This document shows, one piece after another, positions 23,735-31,112 of a DNA stretch of 64,000 bases. The translations under genes were made by a program, and so were the position numbers. The notes under the pieces were generated by a model, which saw only the letters and a list, made by a program, of their open reading frames with translations, ran no database searches and was not told the origin of the DNA. The DNA comes from CAYMUN01 sp964393835 (lineage in GTDB: Bacteria > Patescibacteriota > Saccharimonadia > Saccharimonadales > UBA4665), in assembly GCA_964393835.1 (NCBI GenBank), contig CAYMUN010000004.1:1-64000 (forward strand), in the 5' to 3' direction. Each line of letters starts with the position of its first letter. Position 1 is the first letter of the stretch.

Positions 23735-25258
23735 TTAAGCTGCGATAGCTAGCGCCGTTCTTGCCAATTTTTGGCCTGTCTGTTTCTTGAAACGCTCTTC
23801 TTTTTGTTTGTGCTTTTCATCGAGTGAAACTACTTTAGCCTCTACACGAGACTCTTTTAAGTAGGCATCATACTCGCGCTTTCTTTTTGTAGGATTATCC
23901 ACGCAATCCTTGCAAATATGACAGGCGCCGACTTCGGATTTTACCTCTTTGCATGATCGACATTTAGAATTGCGGTATTTCTTGCCTCCGTGCCACGATT
24001 CCCTACTGGTGCCGGCCGAAGCTATGCCAGATTCGTCAAATTCTTCTTCAGAAGCTTCACCAGGGCAGGATGTTGATTTCTGGGTAGCTTTGGCGCGCCT
24101 GGTAGCCGCTCTTGCCATCGCAAAGTTACCCCGGCTACGGTGTAAACGAGCTTGTACAATATAGCCGGCAGATACTGTGCCAAATACCAGGGGATTAATT
24201 GACTCGTCCTCTGTAGCTTTTTCGGCCATGTGCTCGCCAGATAATTTTGCCAGCCATTGCGTAGCTTCAACCTGAGTTTGGATCATGTCTGCCTTAGCAA
24301 TTAATTCTTCTACTATTTCCTGGACTTTTGGCTCAAAGGTCGCTTCGCGACGCTGGCAGACAGCCAAGAATTCTACATAATCCTGCCGTAACTTGTCCTC
24401 ACCAAAGAATGTTCCTCCAGCACAGTCATCATACAATTTAACCAAATCCACAACGCCATTAGGCAGCAAGCTGTTATGAATAAGCAAGGGGGTGCCGATG
24501 AGCTCGGCCGCACTTTTATTACTGAGATCAACCCCCAGTTTCGCGCCCAGCGCATTGATGGTTTCTTGGTCATGGCGGGGTTGGCCTGGTTTCTTAATCC
24601 CGGCGACAAAGGCTGATTCAGTCTGTAAACCACTGTTCTTAGCGGTTGTTACCTGGATAGCAGTACTCATCGTATCGACAAAGAAGCCAGCATTCGCCAT
24701 AGCGGCTTGACTCATATTGTCGGCAGCCCGTGAAATGACAACAAAGCTATATTCTTCGAGCAATCCCTGGCGGTGTAATTCTTTTAAGCGAAACGCGTTA
24801 TGGGTTTCAGCCTCGACACGTTCAGCCATTTGGGAAGAGTTCGACGCAAAAATTAAACTATTAGCCTGAACTCTTTCGAGACTATGGCCGTGTTGGTGTA
24901 TATCACCTTGACTGTTAATTGATAGCGGCACTGGCTTAACATGTCCGGCTTTGAAGGTGCGCTCAATCACATCAGTTCGGACATTCATTTCAATTACTTT
25001 TCGAGCGGTATCATCTCCTTCGGCCGCTAAGTGAACTGCATCCCTTAGTGATTCAATCTGCGCGCCTTCTGCTTTTTTATCGATAAACAGTTCGACCTCA
25101 TTAGTGACAGCGATCTCTCCAATAAAGTGCCCCGCTCGACGACGAATTAACTCGTCAGCTGACATCTCTGGGACGGCAATTACTAGTGGGGGATGGATTT
25201 CACTTTGGCCTTCAATTGATTGAAGGTCGCGGGGTTGCTCGGCAACGGCCATACGCAT
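23735..25258 (-). CDS. Unknown 507-aa protein with C-terminal zinc-finger, behind a cobalamin-type riboswitch
   Basis: 507 residues, soluble, no recognised main domain. The C-terminal part (about 420-470) has a cysteine cluster KCRSCKEVKSEVGACHICKDC, a likely zinc ribbon, followed by a Lys/Arg-rich helix. Earlier segments include Ala-rich helices and VQARLHRSRGNFAMARAATRR, which is basic and suggests nucleic-acid contact. A riboswitch core at 25349-25424 lies in its leader, so its expression may respond to a cobalamin. AGAGGT is 11 nt before the ATG; a second ATG at 25252 is possible. No B12-related domain is visible. Confidence 0.75.
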   Translation of the reverse strand: MRMAVAEQPRDLQSIEGQSEIHPPLVIAVPEMSADELIRRRAGHFIGEIAVTNEVELFIDKKAEGAQIESLRDAVHLAAEGDDTARKVIEMNVRTDVIERTFKAGHVKPVPLSINSQGDIHQHGHSLERVQANSLIFASNSSQMAERVEAETHNAFRLKELHRQGLLEEYSFVVISRAADNMSQAAMANAGFFVDTMSTAIQVTTAKNSGLQTESAFVAGIKKPGQPRHDQETINALGAKLGVDLSNKSAAELIGTPLLIHNSLLPNGVVDLVKLYDDCAGGTFFGEDKLRQDYVEFLAVCQRREATFEPKVQEIVEELIAKADMIQTQVEATQWLAKLSGEHMAEKATEDESINPLVFGTVSAGYIVQARLHRSRGNFAMARAATRRAKATQKSTSCPGEASEEEFDESGIASAGTSRESWHGGKKYRNSKCRSCKEVKSEVGACHICKDCVDNPTKRKREYDAYLKESRVEAKVVSLDEKHKQKEERFKKQTGQKLARTALAIAA

Positions 25259-25348
25259 ATGCTATAAGACACCTCTGCTCCGATGAGCAGGAGGCTTAAA
25301 AGGATCAATAGATCATTCAAGGGGCTCCTGCTCGGGAGGCTTAGTGAT
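25259..25348 (-). promoter_or_regulatory. Expression platform of the riboswitch
   Basis: Downstream of the aptamer on the minus strand, GAGCAGGA (near 25330) can pair with TCCTGCTC (near 25285). The latter overlaps a second hairpin, TGCTC/GAGCA around ATCG, that lies just before AGAGGT. The two folds exclude each other, so ligand binding could decide access to the ribosome site. Together with the aptamer this fills most of the gap between 25258 and 25489. An extended -10 (TGG, TACACT at 25451-25456) lies upstream. Confidence 0.55.
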
Positions 25349-25424
25349 TGCTGTATCGGACTTTTCTCCTGATAGGAGAATTCACCGTTGCGGCACAGTT
25401 CCCGGATTGCACGGGATTCCAGCA
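25349..25424 (-). ncRNA. Cobalamin-type riboswitch aptamer
   Basis: Read on the minus strand: TGCTG (25420-25424) closes with CAGCA (25349-25353). Inside are GGAA, a hairpin TCCCG/CGGGA with loop TGCAATC, a hairpin ACTG/CGGT with loop TGCCGCAA, and a hairpin TTCTCCT/AGGAGAA. The B12-box-like AAGTCCGATACAGC follows. Order and bases match the cobalamin core (GGAA-x-GTGC-AATC, CTGxxCCGCAACGGTGA, AAGTCCGA). The usual GCCACTG box and a clear L13 kissing loop are not evident, so it looks like a compact variant. Confidence 0.8.
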
Positions 25425-25488
25425 TCTCTTTGTTAACTCGTACTTCTAGTAGTGTACCAGGCGACCGCTACGCTAGATATAGTAGTTA

Positions 25489-26175
25489 TTACTGCATTCG
25501 GAAACTTTGGAGGGTGGCATAAAAGGCGCTGTAGTCGGGGTTAAAAACCTGATTGGTGTACGTAAAAAAGAATTTATGGATCACGCCGGTAGACTGGTTT
25601 TTGAGTAGCACCGTGTTGACACCGTCACTGGAGCTGGTGCCGATAACGTCGCGGTGTTGATTAAACTGGTCGCATAGGAAATTTATGCTTTGCCATTTGG
25701 CTGGTACGCCGACCTGACCAGGCTGTGGTGTCAGTCCCCGCGTAAATGTCGAGCAATTCTCAGAAGTGCTGCTGTCGACCTGCAGGCGATCAGTCTGACC
25801 CTCTACGATCAACACCCGGTTGACGGCGAAATTCACCGGGATGGTATCCTCAAAAATGGTAATCTGCTGGCCTTTGCTGCCGCCAACGCTGGTCTGCCAG
25901 CCAAAGGTCTGGTATGGCCCGGGTGGACGTGGCACCGGTTGCCAGACGACCGGTAAATCCAGGCTGAAATCCGCTTCTTCGTAATGCTTGGTCTTGGTAT
26001 CGTAGGTAACTTTGCTGGTTCGGGGCGTCGATTTGGTGATAACCGTTTTAGGTGCCAGCTTAGGCCGGAGAAATAAGATAAGTCCGAGCACCAAGATAGT
26101 TACAAACAGCAGCACGATGAGCCAGAATATCAGTCGTCGATGCTTGCTTTTACGATGTTTGCCTAGGCTGTACAT
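25489..26175 (-). CDS. Single-pass anchored protein, unknown
   Basis: 228 residues: a basic head (GKHRKSKHRR), one membrane helix (about 15-36), then an outer beta-rich domain of about 170 residues. The domain resembles the PsbP/LpqN-type sheet proteins in pattern (FSLDLPVVWQPV, then ITIFEDTIP, and a final FYATLQSF helix). That is a weak resemblance only. Two cysteines (ENCSTF, FLCDQF) could pair. It lies 6 bp after the LexA-like gene and may be read with it. Confidence 0.65.
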   Translation of the reverse strand: MYSLGKHRKSKHRRLIFWLIVLLFVTILVLGLILFLRPKLAPKTVITKSTPRTSKVTYDTKTKHYEEADFSLDLPVVWQPVPRPPGPYQTFGWQTSVGGSKGQQITIFEDTIPVNFAVNRVLIVEGQTDRLQVDSSTSENCSTFTRGLTPQPGQVGVPAKWQSINFLCDQFNQHRDVIGTSSSDGVNTVLLKNQSTGVIHKFFFTYTNQVFNPDYSAFYATLQSFRMQ

Positions 26176-26181
26176 GAGGCT

Positions 26182-26658
26182 CTATTCGGCAGGTTGGCGC
26201 TGTTTGAGCGCCGAGAGACGCGGCATGAAGCTCTGGGCCGCTCCCTCGAGACCCAGTACTTTGAGGGCACCGATTAGCACATAGAGATGATCGAGACTGT
26301 TTTCGACCAGTTCGCCGCCGGCGGCCTCGATTTGGGCAAAGGCATGCTCGACTTTTTCGACCAGCCATTTTTCTTCGCCCGGCGCGATCTGGTTAGATGT
26401 GATTTTAGCCGGTTCGGCGGATTCCAGGACTTCTAAGGAGCGGGCTGATTTGTCGCGCTTGCGTAAATGACCGCGTTTGATCAGATTGCCGACGTGCAGC
26501 GAAACAGTTGCTACCGACGTATAGTTCAAGCCCGTCATGATCTCGCGGTAGCTCGGGCTGTAGCCGTGCTCGGCGATAAAGCCGCGGATAAATTCCAGCA
26601 GCTCTTTCTGCTTTTTAGTTGGACGAATCGTTGCTCCGTCCGTTTGCTTTTCGTTCAC
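26182..26658 (-). CDS. LexA-like repressor without S24 peptidase domain
   Basis: 158 residues with a GTG start. Residues 11-77 match the LexA winged-helix DNA-binding domain: KKQKELLEFIRGFIAEHGY, then SPSYREI, and GHLRKRDKSARSLEV. The remaining 80 residues form helices (EEKWLVEKVEHAFAQIEAAG, LDHLYVLIGALKVLG) and contain no Ala-Gly cleavage site, no catalytic Ser/Lys pair and no S24 fold. The 18-bp CACGAA/TTCGTG operator lies directly before its -10, so it probably represses itself. How it would be released is not evident. Confidence 0.85.
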   Translation of the reverse strand: MNEKQTDGATIRPTKKQKELLEFIRGFIAEHGYSPSYREIMTGLNYTSVATVSLHVGNLIKRGHLRKRDKSARSLEVLESAEPAKITSNQIAPGEEKWLVEKVEHAFAQIEAAGGELVENSLDHLYVLIGALKVLGLEGAAQSFMPRLSALKQRQPAE

Positions 26659-26664
26659 ATAAGC

Positions 26665-26689
26665 ATTATGTCACGAATGTATGTTCGTG
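26665..26689 (-). promoter_or_regulatory. Promoter -10 and LexA-type operator of the lexA-like gene
   Basis: CATAAT (minus strand, 26665-26670) lies 6 nt before the GTG start. Next to it is CACGAA (26672-26677), six bases, TTCGTG (26684-26689). On the plus strand it reads CGAATGTATGTTCG, 12 of 14 matches to the Gram-positive SOS box CGAACATATGTTCG. The operator covers the -10/-35 spacer, which fits autorepression. Confidence 0.7.
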
Positions 26690-26703
26690 CAAAATTGTAG
26701 GAC

Positions 26704-27333
26704 TTACTTGTTTTTGGGATGATATTTTGACTGTGCTTCTATAGAATCTTGCTCAAATGTTCCAGCACCATTTAATACCTTGCCCTTGGGTACGACAATA
26801 CCCCTGGCCAAACCAGTACCTTTGAGGAGGCCAGCCCTCAAATCCGGATCAGAGGATTGAAAATCTTCTCCTGCCTCCAAGGTGCAATCTTGAACCGTAA
26901 TCGGCCCAATAACCTGAGAGCCTGAACCTAAAGTTGTTCTTCCAATTATTTGAGCACCATTGATATATCGCCCATTATCCCCCACTGTAATTTCTGCATC
27001 AGATCTATTGGCTTTAAGACTGCACCCGCCATCTCCAAACTGGTTATCATCTCCAACTGAAACTTTACCCTCCTCAGCCAAAATATATGTGTTTGGGTAA
27101 AATGCATTCGCATTACCTACAACTATTACGCCGCCTCTATTCGCTTCTATGGTTACGTTAGGGTAAAACAAGTTATTGTCGCCCAACACCACCGACTTAC
27201 TAATTAGGGTAGAGAAAGGATCAAGAAACGTATTGCCTTGCTCTGACAATCGTAGAAGCTCCGATATTCTGTGAAAGCCACGAGACTCTCTCTGTTCATC
27301 AATTTTGTGTAACATATACTGCTCTGTAGACAT
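26704..27333 (-). CDS. Left-handed beta-helix (hexapeptide-like) protein
   Basis: 209 residues. Short repeats such as VVLGDNNLFYP, VIVVGNANAFYP and VSVGDDNQFGD, then ITVGDNGRYING, indicate a left-handed beta helix as in acyl- and nucleotidyl-transferase tails. No catalytic His of acyltransferases is clear. AGGAGA lies before the ATG. It follows the FAD oxidoreductase with an 8-bp gap and is likely co-expressed. The unit is more AT-rich than the surrounding genes. Confidence 0.65.
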   Translation of the reverse strand: MSTEQYMLHKIDEQRESRGFHRISELLRLSEQGNTFLDPFSTLISKSVVLGDNNLFYPNVTIEANRGGVIVVGNANAFYPNTYILAEEGKVSVGDDNQFGDGGCSLKANRSDAEITVGDNGRYINGAQIIGRTTLGSGSQVIGPITVQDCTLEAGEDFQSSDPDLRAGLLKGTGLARGIVVPKGKVLNGAGTFEQDSIEAQSKYHPKNK

Positions 27334-27341
27334 GCTATCTC

Positions 27342-28481
27342 CTATTCTCTGCCCTGACCAATAATATCCATAGGGCGTGGTGCAATCATATCATCGTTCA
27401 TTCTATTGTAAATCATACGGGTTACTACATCTGTGACATAGGGTGCTTCGGTCATCTTGCCCGGCAAAACACAGATATGGTTTGGTACAGGCTCTGAAAT
27501 GGAAACATTCAAAGATCGAGCAGCTGCGGACTTTTCAACCAAATCTGTTTTTATGCATGCAATAGCAGTGCCTTTTTCTATATCAACATCACGAAAAAGC
27601 CTCTTCGTTGCTCTATATATATTGCTCACTCCCATTTCAACCGGCTCATAGTCTGGTTCCTCACAGACAAAAGCGTCTTCGTTTAATCCTACTATGCTGT
27701 GACTGCCGTGGTTCATCATTGCTGCTTCATGCGGATCCAGATAAAACACAGAAGATTTACTGAGCCTAGGCAGTATCATGAGGTGGCTTTTCCAGTACCT
27801 TAAAGGAACCGCAACTCCAAAGTTTTTAATAAAAAGGTTCCTGACTCCATAGCCTGCCGTGTATATAAAAAGTCTGGAGTTTAAAGTTTGTGTTTCCCCG
27901 TCTTTCTTAATGTAAGCTTCGTCTGGGCTGTGAAACAACAGCTCAGTTCCGGGCAGAATAGTTGCGCCGGCATTTTCGCTCGCTGTCAGCAGTTTTCTAT
28001 ATAACAAACGAGTATTGATACCGACGTCATTAACCTGGAACACTTCCGTTGCATCATCCGTTCTTACATTTGGTTCCAGTTCTGCCAAATCTTTCAGCAA
28101 TACCCGTCTGTGGAGTACGCCTGCCTCCTCCCACCTTGAAATAATTTCATCGACATTCTCGGGATTCCTTACAAGCGCAAACGAAGCAAGATCCATGTCT
28201 TCAACTGCTTCAGGAGCAAAACCCTTTATCTGTTCATGCCCGTATATGCAGCGCCTTGCAACCTGAATCGCATTTTCCCTGTCGCTGATTGAGGTTGCGT
28301 GATACGTCCCTCTATGTAGCCAGCCTTCATTGCGTGTGGATGGGCCACCCGCTAACTTTGGTTCATTTTCTATAAGTGCAGTCCTGATCCCTAGATCAGA
28401 AAGCTTTTTTGTCAACATTAACCCAGCTACTCCAGCTCCTGCCACCGTTACGTCGTATGAGATTGCTGATTCTTTAAACAT
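27342..28481 (-). CDS. FAD-dependent oxidoreductase (DAO family)
   Basis: 379 residues. The dinucleotide fold is VAGAGVAGLMLTKKLSDLG (13-31) with the acidic end of strand 2 at ENE. STRNEGWLHRGTYH fits the glycine/sarcosine or D-amino-acid oxidase group, where this region binds FAD. The substrate is unknown. It is transcribed away from an aldo/keto reductase (99 bp apart) and with a beta-helix protein, suggesting one small pathway. AT-rich composition suggests acquisition by transfer. Confidence 0.8.
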   Translation of the reverse strand: MFKESAISYDVTVAGAGVAGLMLTKKLSDLGIRTALIENEPKLAGGPSTRNEGWLHRGTYHATSISDRENAIQVARRCIYGHEQIKGFAPEAVEDMDLASFALVRNPENVDEIISRWEEAGVLHRRVLLKDLAELEPNVRTDDATEVFQVNDVGINTRLLYRKLLTASENAGATILPGTELLFHSPDEAYIKKDGETQTLNSRLFIYTAGYGVRNLFIKNFGVAVPLRYWKSHLMILPRLSKSSVFYLDPHEAAMMNHGSHSIVGLNEDAFVCEEPDYEPVEMGVSNIYRATKRLFRDVDIEKGTAIACIKTDLVEKSAAARSLNVSISEPVPNHICVLPGKMTEAPYVTDVVTRMIYNRMNDDMIAPRPMDIIGQGRE

Positions 28482-28579
28482 GGCTACTCTGGTTAACGCA
28501 GTTTGGAATTAAAGCATATCATAAATTCATTATTAACCAATAGGCTCGACTTTAGGGAAAACCTGTGTACTATTCTAGT

Positions 28580-29359
28580 ATGTTAACAAACACTATTGAA
28601 CTTGGTTGCGGCCTTATTGGCATCGGACGTCCTTGGGGTGTCAACGAAACGGCCGTACCGTCAGAGCACGAAGCATTTGCTTTTTTAGATTCAGCATTTG
28701 CTCAATCCATCCGCTACTTTGATACTGCACCGGCATACGGTTCAAGTGAAGCCAAACTAGGTAAGTGGTTGACCACCCTATCAGAACAACAAAGGGATGA
28801 AATTACAGTAGCTACCAAATTCGGTGAGAACTGGTCAGATCAAGATTATACGGCTTACACAGCTCATAGCTATGGAAGTTTGGTGAGAAGCCTAGACCAA
28901 AGTGCTACTCGCTTGAAAAAAATTGATGTTTTGCAGTTGCATAAAACTACTCCGGAGTTTCTAAAAAGTGACGATCTGAAAAGAGCATTGCAGTATGCAA
29001 AAGGGCTGGGCATTACCACATTTGGAGCAAGCGTAAGCGATCTTGAAACCGGCGAATTAGTTTGCCAGGACGATCAGTATGAAATCTTGCAACTACCACT
29101 CAATAAAGATAATCCTACTTTCATACCCCTTGTTCGAGAAGCTATTGCTAGAGGCAAAACAGTTATAACTAATAGACCTTTTAATATGGGGGCTGTCCTG
29201 GAAGGTACAACAAAAGATCGAGCAAAGCTTCAGCGAGATGCATTTAAGTTTATCCTACACCAAGGCTTTACGGGTATTATCCTTACTGGCACTAAATCGC
29301 CCGAACATCTAAAAGAAAATATCGCAGCATATAACGAAGCACGCGACGTATTGAGTTAA
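28580..29359 (+). CDS. Aldo/keto reductase
   Basis: 259 residues from ATG 28580. The catalytic set is Asp48 and Tyr53 (DTAPAY), Lys80 (VATKFG) and His121 (LQLHK). It is shorter than classical family members and ends with ILTGTKSPEHLKEN, the cofactor end. The -10-like TACTAT (28568-28573) lies 6 nt before the ATG, and no ribosome site is seen. A GTG at 28565 is in frame but lies before the -10. Neighbour to the divergent FAD oxidoreductase; substrate unknown. Confidence 0.85.
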   Translation: MLTNTIELGCGLIGIGRPWGVNETAVPSEHEAFAFLDSAFAQSIRYFDTAPAYGSSEAKLGKWLTTLSEQQRDEITVATKFGENWSDQDYTAYTAHSYGSLVRSLDQSATRLKKIDVLQLHKTTPEFLKSDDLKRALQYAKGLGITTFGASVSDLETGELVCQDDQYEILQLPLNKDNPTFIPLVREAIARGKTVITNRPFNMGAVLEGTTKDRAKLQRDAFKFILHQGFTGIILTGTKSPEHLKENIAAYNEARDVLS

Positions 29360-29378
29360 TTACTTCTCTTTAGAGTTA

Positions 29379-29777
29379 CTACGCTGTTTGGGGAAAGACC
29401 CAGTATTTGTACCAGAGGTAGCTCCAGATGGTAAAGAAGCCGGCCGAGACAAAAAAGCCGATGTACGGCGTGATGCCGGCGGCGTTCAGACCATAGATAA
29501 TAAGATAATCCAGGATGAAGCCGATGGTTTCGATGAAAATATAGCGTCTGACGTGCTGCATCTCGCTGAGCTTAAGCCGGTCACTGTTAAAGGCCCAGTA
29601 GCGCTGCACCAGGTAGTTCAGCGTCCAGCCGATAGTATCAGCGGCCATTTTGGCCCACAACCACCACCAGCCAAAGACTGAATAGCAGAGCGCGAAGATG
29701 GCGTAGCCACTCCAAAAATAGAGGCTGCCGCCAGCCATATATTTACCAAATTGGATGGCTGTCTTACGTTTGGTCAT
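29379..29777 (-). CDS. GtrA family membrane protein
   Basis: 132 residues from ATG 29777, with four membrane helices. The pattern GKYMAGGSLYFWSGY, then WTLNYLVQRYWAF and the end LWYKYWVF is typical of GtrA. These proteins are thought to help flip polyprenyl-linked sugars across the membrane. The start overlaps the end of the upstream O-antigen-ligase-like gene by 14 bp, so the pair is coupled. Confidence 0.85.
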   Translation of the reverse strand: MTKRKTAIQFGKYMAGGSLYFWSGYAIFALCYSVFGWWWLWAKMAADTIGWTLNYLVQRYWAFNSDRLKLSEMQHVRRYIFIETIGFILDYLIIYGLNAAGITPYIGFFVSAGFFTIWSYLWYKYWVFPQTA

Positions 29778-31089
29778 CTTGGTTGGCCTTGGGGTTTGGC
29801 GCCAGGGCGATGCCAGCCAATCCCCACCACACATAGGCTACGGTATCGTCGGCCCAGGCATGCGAGAGCAGGTTGATAAATGTCAGTCCGATGAGACTGG
29901 CAAACAGGCTGAGTGCCAGTGGATCGGCTCGCCTGAGCCACAGTAAATAACCGACACCGGCGTTGATAAGCATGAATAGCACCAGGCCCAGCCAGCCGGT
30001 TTCCTGGCCCACTTGTAAGAAGTAATTTTCGGCGATCCGGGAGGGGTGTGGTTGGTTGTAGACACTGGCCGGGCCGGCCGTGCCCGGGCCGCTGCCGAGC
30101 GGGTCACGGATCAAGTCATGGGCCCCACTTCGGAGGGCCGCCAGGTGATTAGCATTCGAGGTAGATTTCACGCTGGAGTGGGTTTGGGTGTGAAAGACAA
30201 AGTTTTCAAAATGCCGGTTGTTTCGTAAGTTGATAGTCAGGCAGGCGGCTACTACGAGCAGGCCGGCGGCTACGAGCAATACTACCTGTTTAGCCCGTTG
30301 AGTACGGAGGTTAAGCAATAAAATAACCCCGACGCTTAAGCTCGCGCCGATCCAGGCACTGCGCGAAAAACTGAAAAACAACGTGGCCAGGGTGGCTACC
30401 AGTAACAAAACCTGACGCCAGCTACGCTTAGTACTAAGCAATAGTACGCTCAGCAAGCTCAAAGGAATCAATAAGTAGGCCCCGAGTGGATTAGCGCCCC
30501 GGAGCGTCGAGGCAATCCGGATATAGTGGCGGTTGTGATTGATAGTTTCAAATGGTGCAATAGTGTTGGATCCGTAGCCAAAGTGACGCAAAAAATCATC
30601 AGGCAGTACAAAGACTTGTAGCAGACCAAAGACCACGACTATGACGGCTGGCCAGTAGACTAGCCACTGCCAGTGAAGGCGCAGCCGGGCCAGGCGCAGC
30701 GCCGCTGCCCAGGCTACCAGAAAAAACGCCACGAAGCGCAAGTTACTAATCAAACCGTAGCCCATGGCTTTGGCCGTTACATCGCCCTGGTTGAGCGCTA
30801 GCAGGCCCCAGACTAGGTTTAGAGCCGCATAGGCAAAGATGACCCAGACTAGACGCCGTGACAACGTATGTGCCCGGATTTTATGATCAGTGGCCAGTAG
30901 ATATAAGACACCGACAACGCACAGCGCCAGCAATAACTCCTTCCAGAGCCGTAGCGCCGTATAGTGTCCGACCAAGCTGGAACCCCAGACAGTTAAGAAG
31001 GCATGAAACGGCATGACCAGGATAATAACCATGGTCAGACCACTTACCCATGACAAGACAGTGTACTTCAGGGCCGATACCTTCATCAT
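29764..31089 (-). CDS. O-antigen ligase/polymerase-like membrane protein (Wzy_C)
   Basis: 441 residues with about eleven membrane helices. The Wzy_C/WaaL region is visible as STLRGANPLGAYLLIPL and FSFSRSAWIG, with an outer loop holding GPGTAGPASVYNQPHPSRIAEN. In a cell without an outer membrane it would polymerise repeat units or attach glycans on the outer face. It is coupled to GtrA and divergent from a polyprenyl glycosylphosphotransferase, so a Wzy-type pathway is likely. Confidence 0.85.
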   Translation of the reverse strand: MMKVSALKYTVLSWVSGLTMVIILVMPFHAFLTVWGSSLVGHYTALRLWKELLLALCVVGVLYLLATDHKIRAHTLSRRLVWVIFAYAALNLVWGLLALNQGDVTAKAMGYGLISNLRFVAFFLVAWAAALRLARLRLHWQWLVYWPAVIVVVFGLLQVFVLPDDFLRHFGYGSNTIAPFETINHNRHYIRIASTLRGANPLGAYLLIPLSLLSVLLLSTKRSWRQVLLLVATLATLFFSFSRSAWIGASLSVGVILLLNLRTQRAKQVVLLVAAGLLVVAACLTINLRNNRHFENFVFHTQTHSSVKSTSNANHLAALRSGAHDLIRDPLGSGPGTAGPASVYNQPHPSRIAENYFLQVGQETGWLGLVLFMLINAGVGYLLWLRRADPLALSLFASLIGLTFINLLSHAWADDTVAYVWWGLAGIALAPNPKANQDDQT

Positions 31090-31112
31090 AATGCTACAAT
31101 TTAGTATAGCTT
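31090..31112. promoter_or_regulatory. 23-bp divergent promoter region
   Basis: Plus strand: TGC then TACAAT (31095-31100), 12 nt before the ATG at 31113. Minus strand: TATACT (31103-31108), 13 nt before the ATG at 31089. Each -10 lies inside the other's initial transcribed region, so the two glycan genes probably influence one another. Confidence 0.5.

Noticed and set aside
25183..25425. 80-codon open frame over the riboswitch
   Set aside because: It reads through the aptamer and into the 507-aa gene in another frame; the RNA structure explains the bases better.
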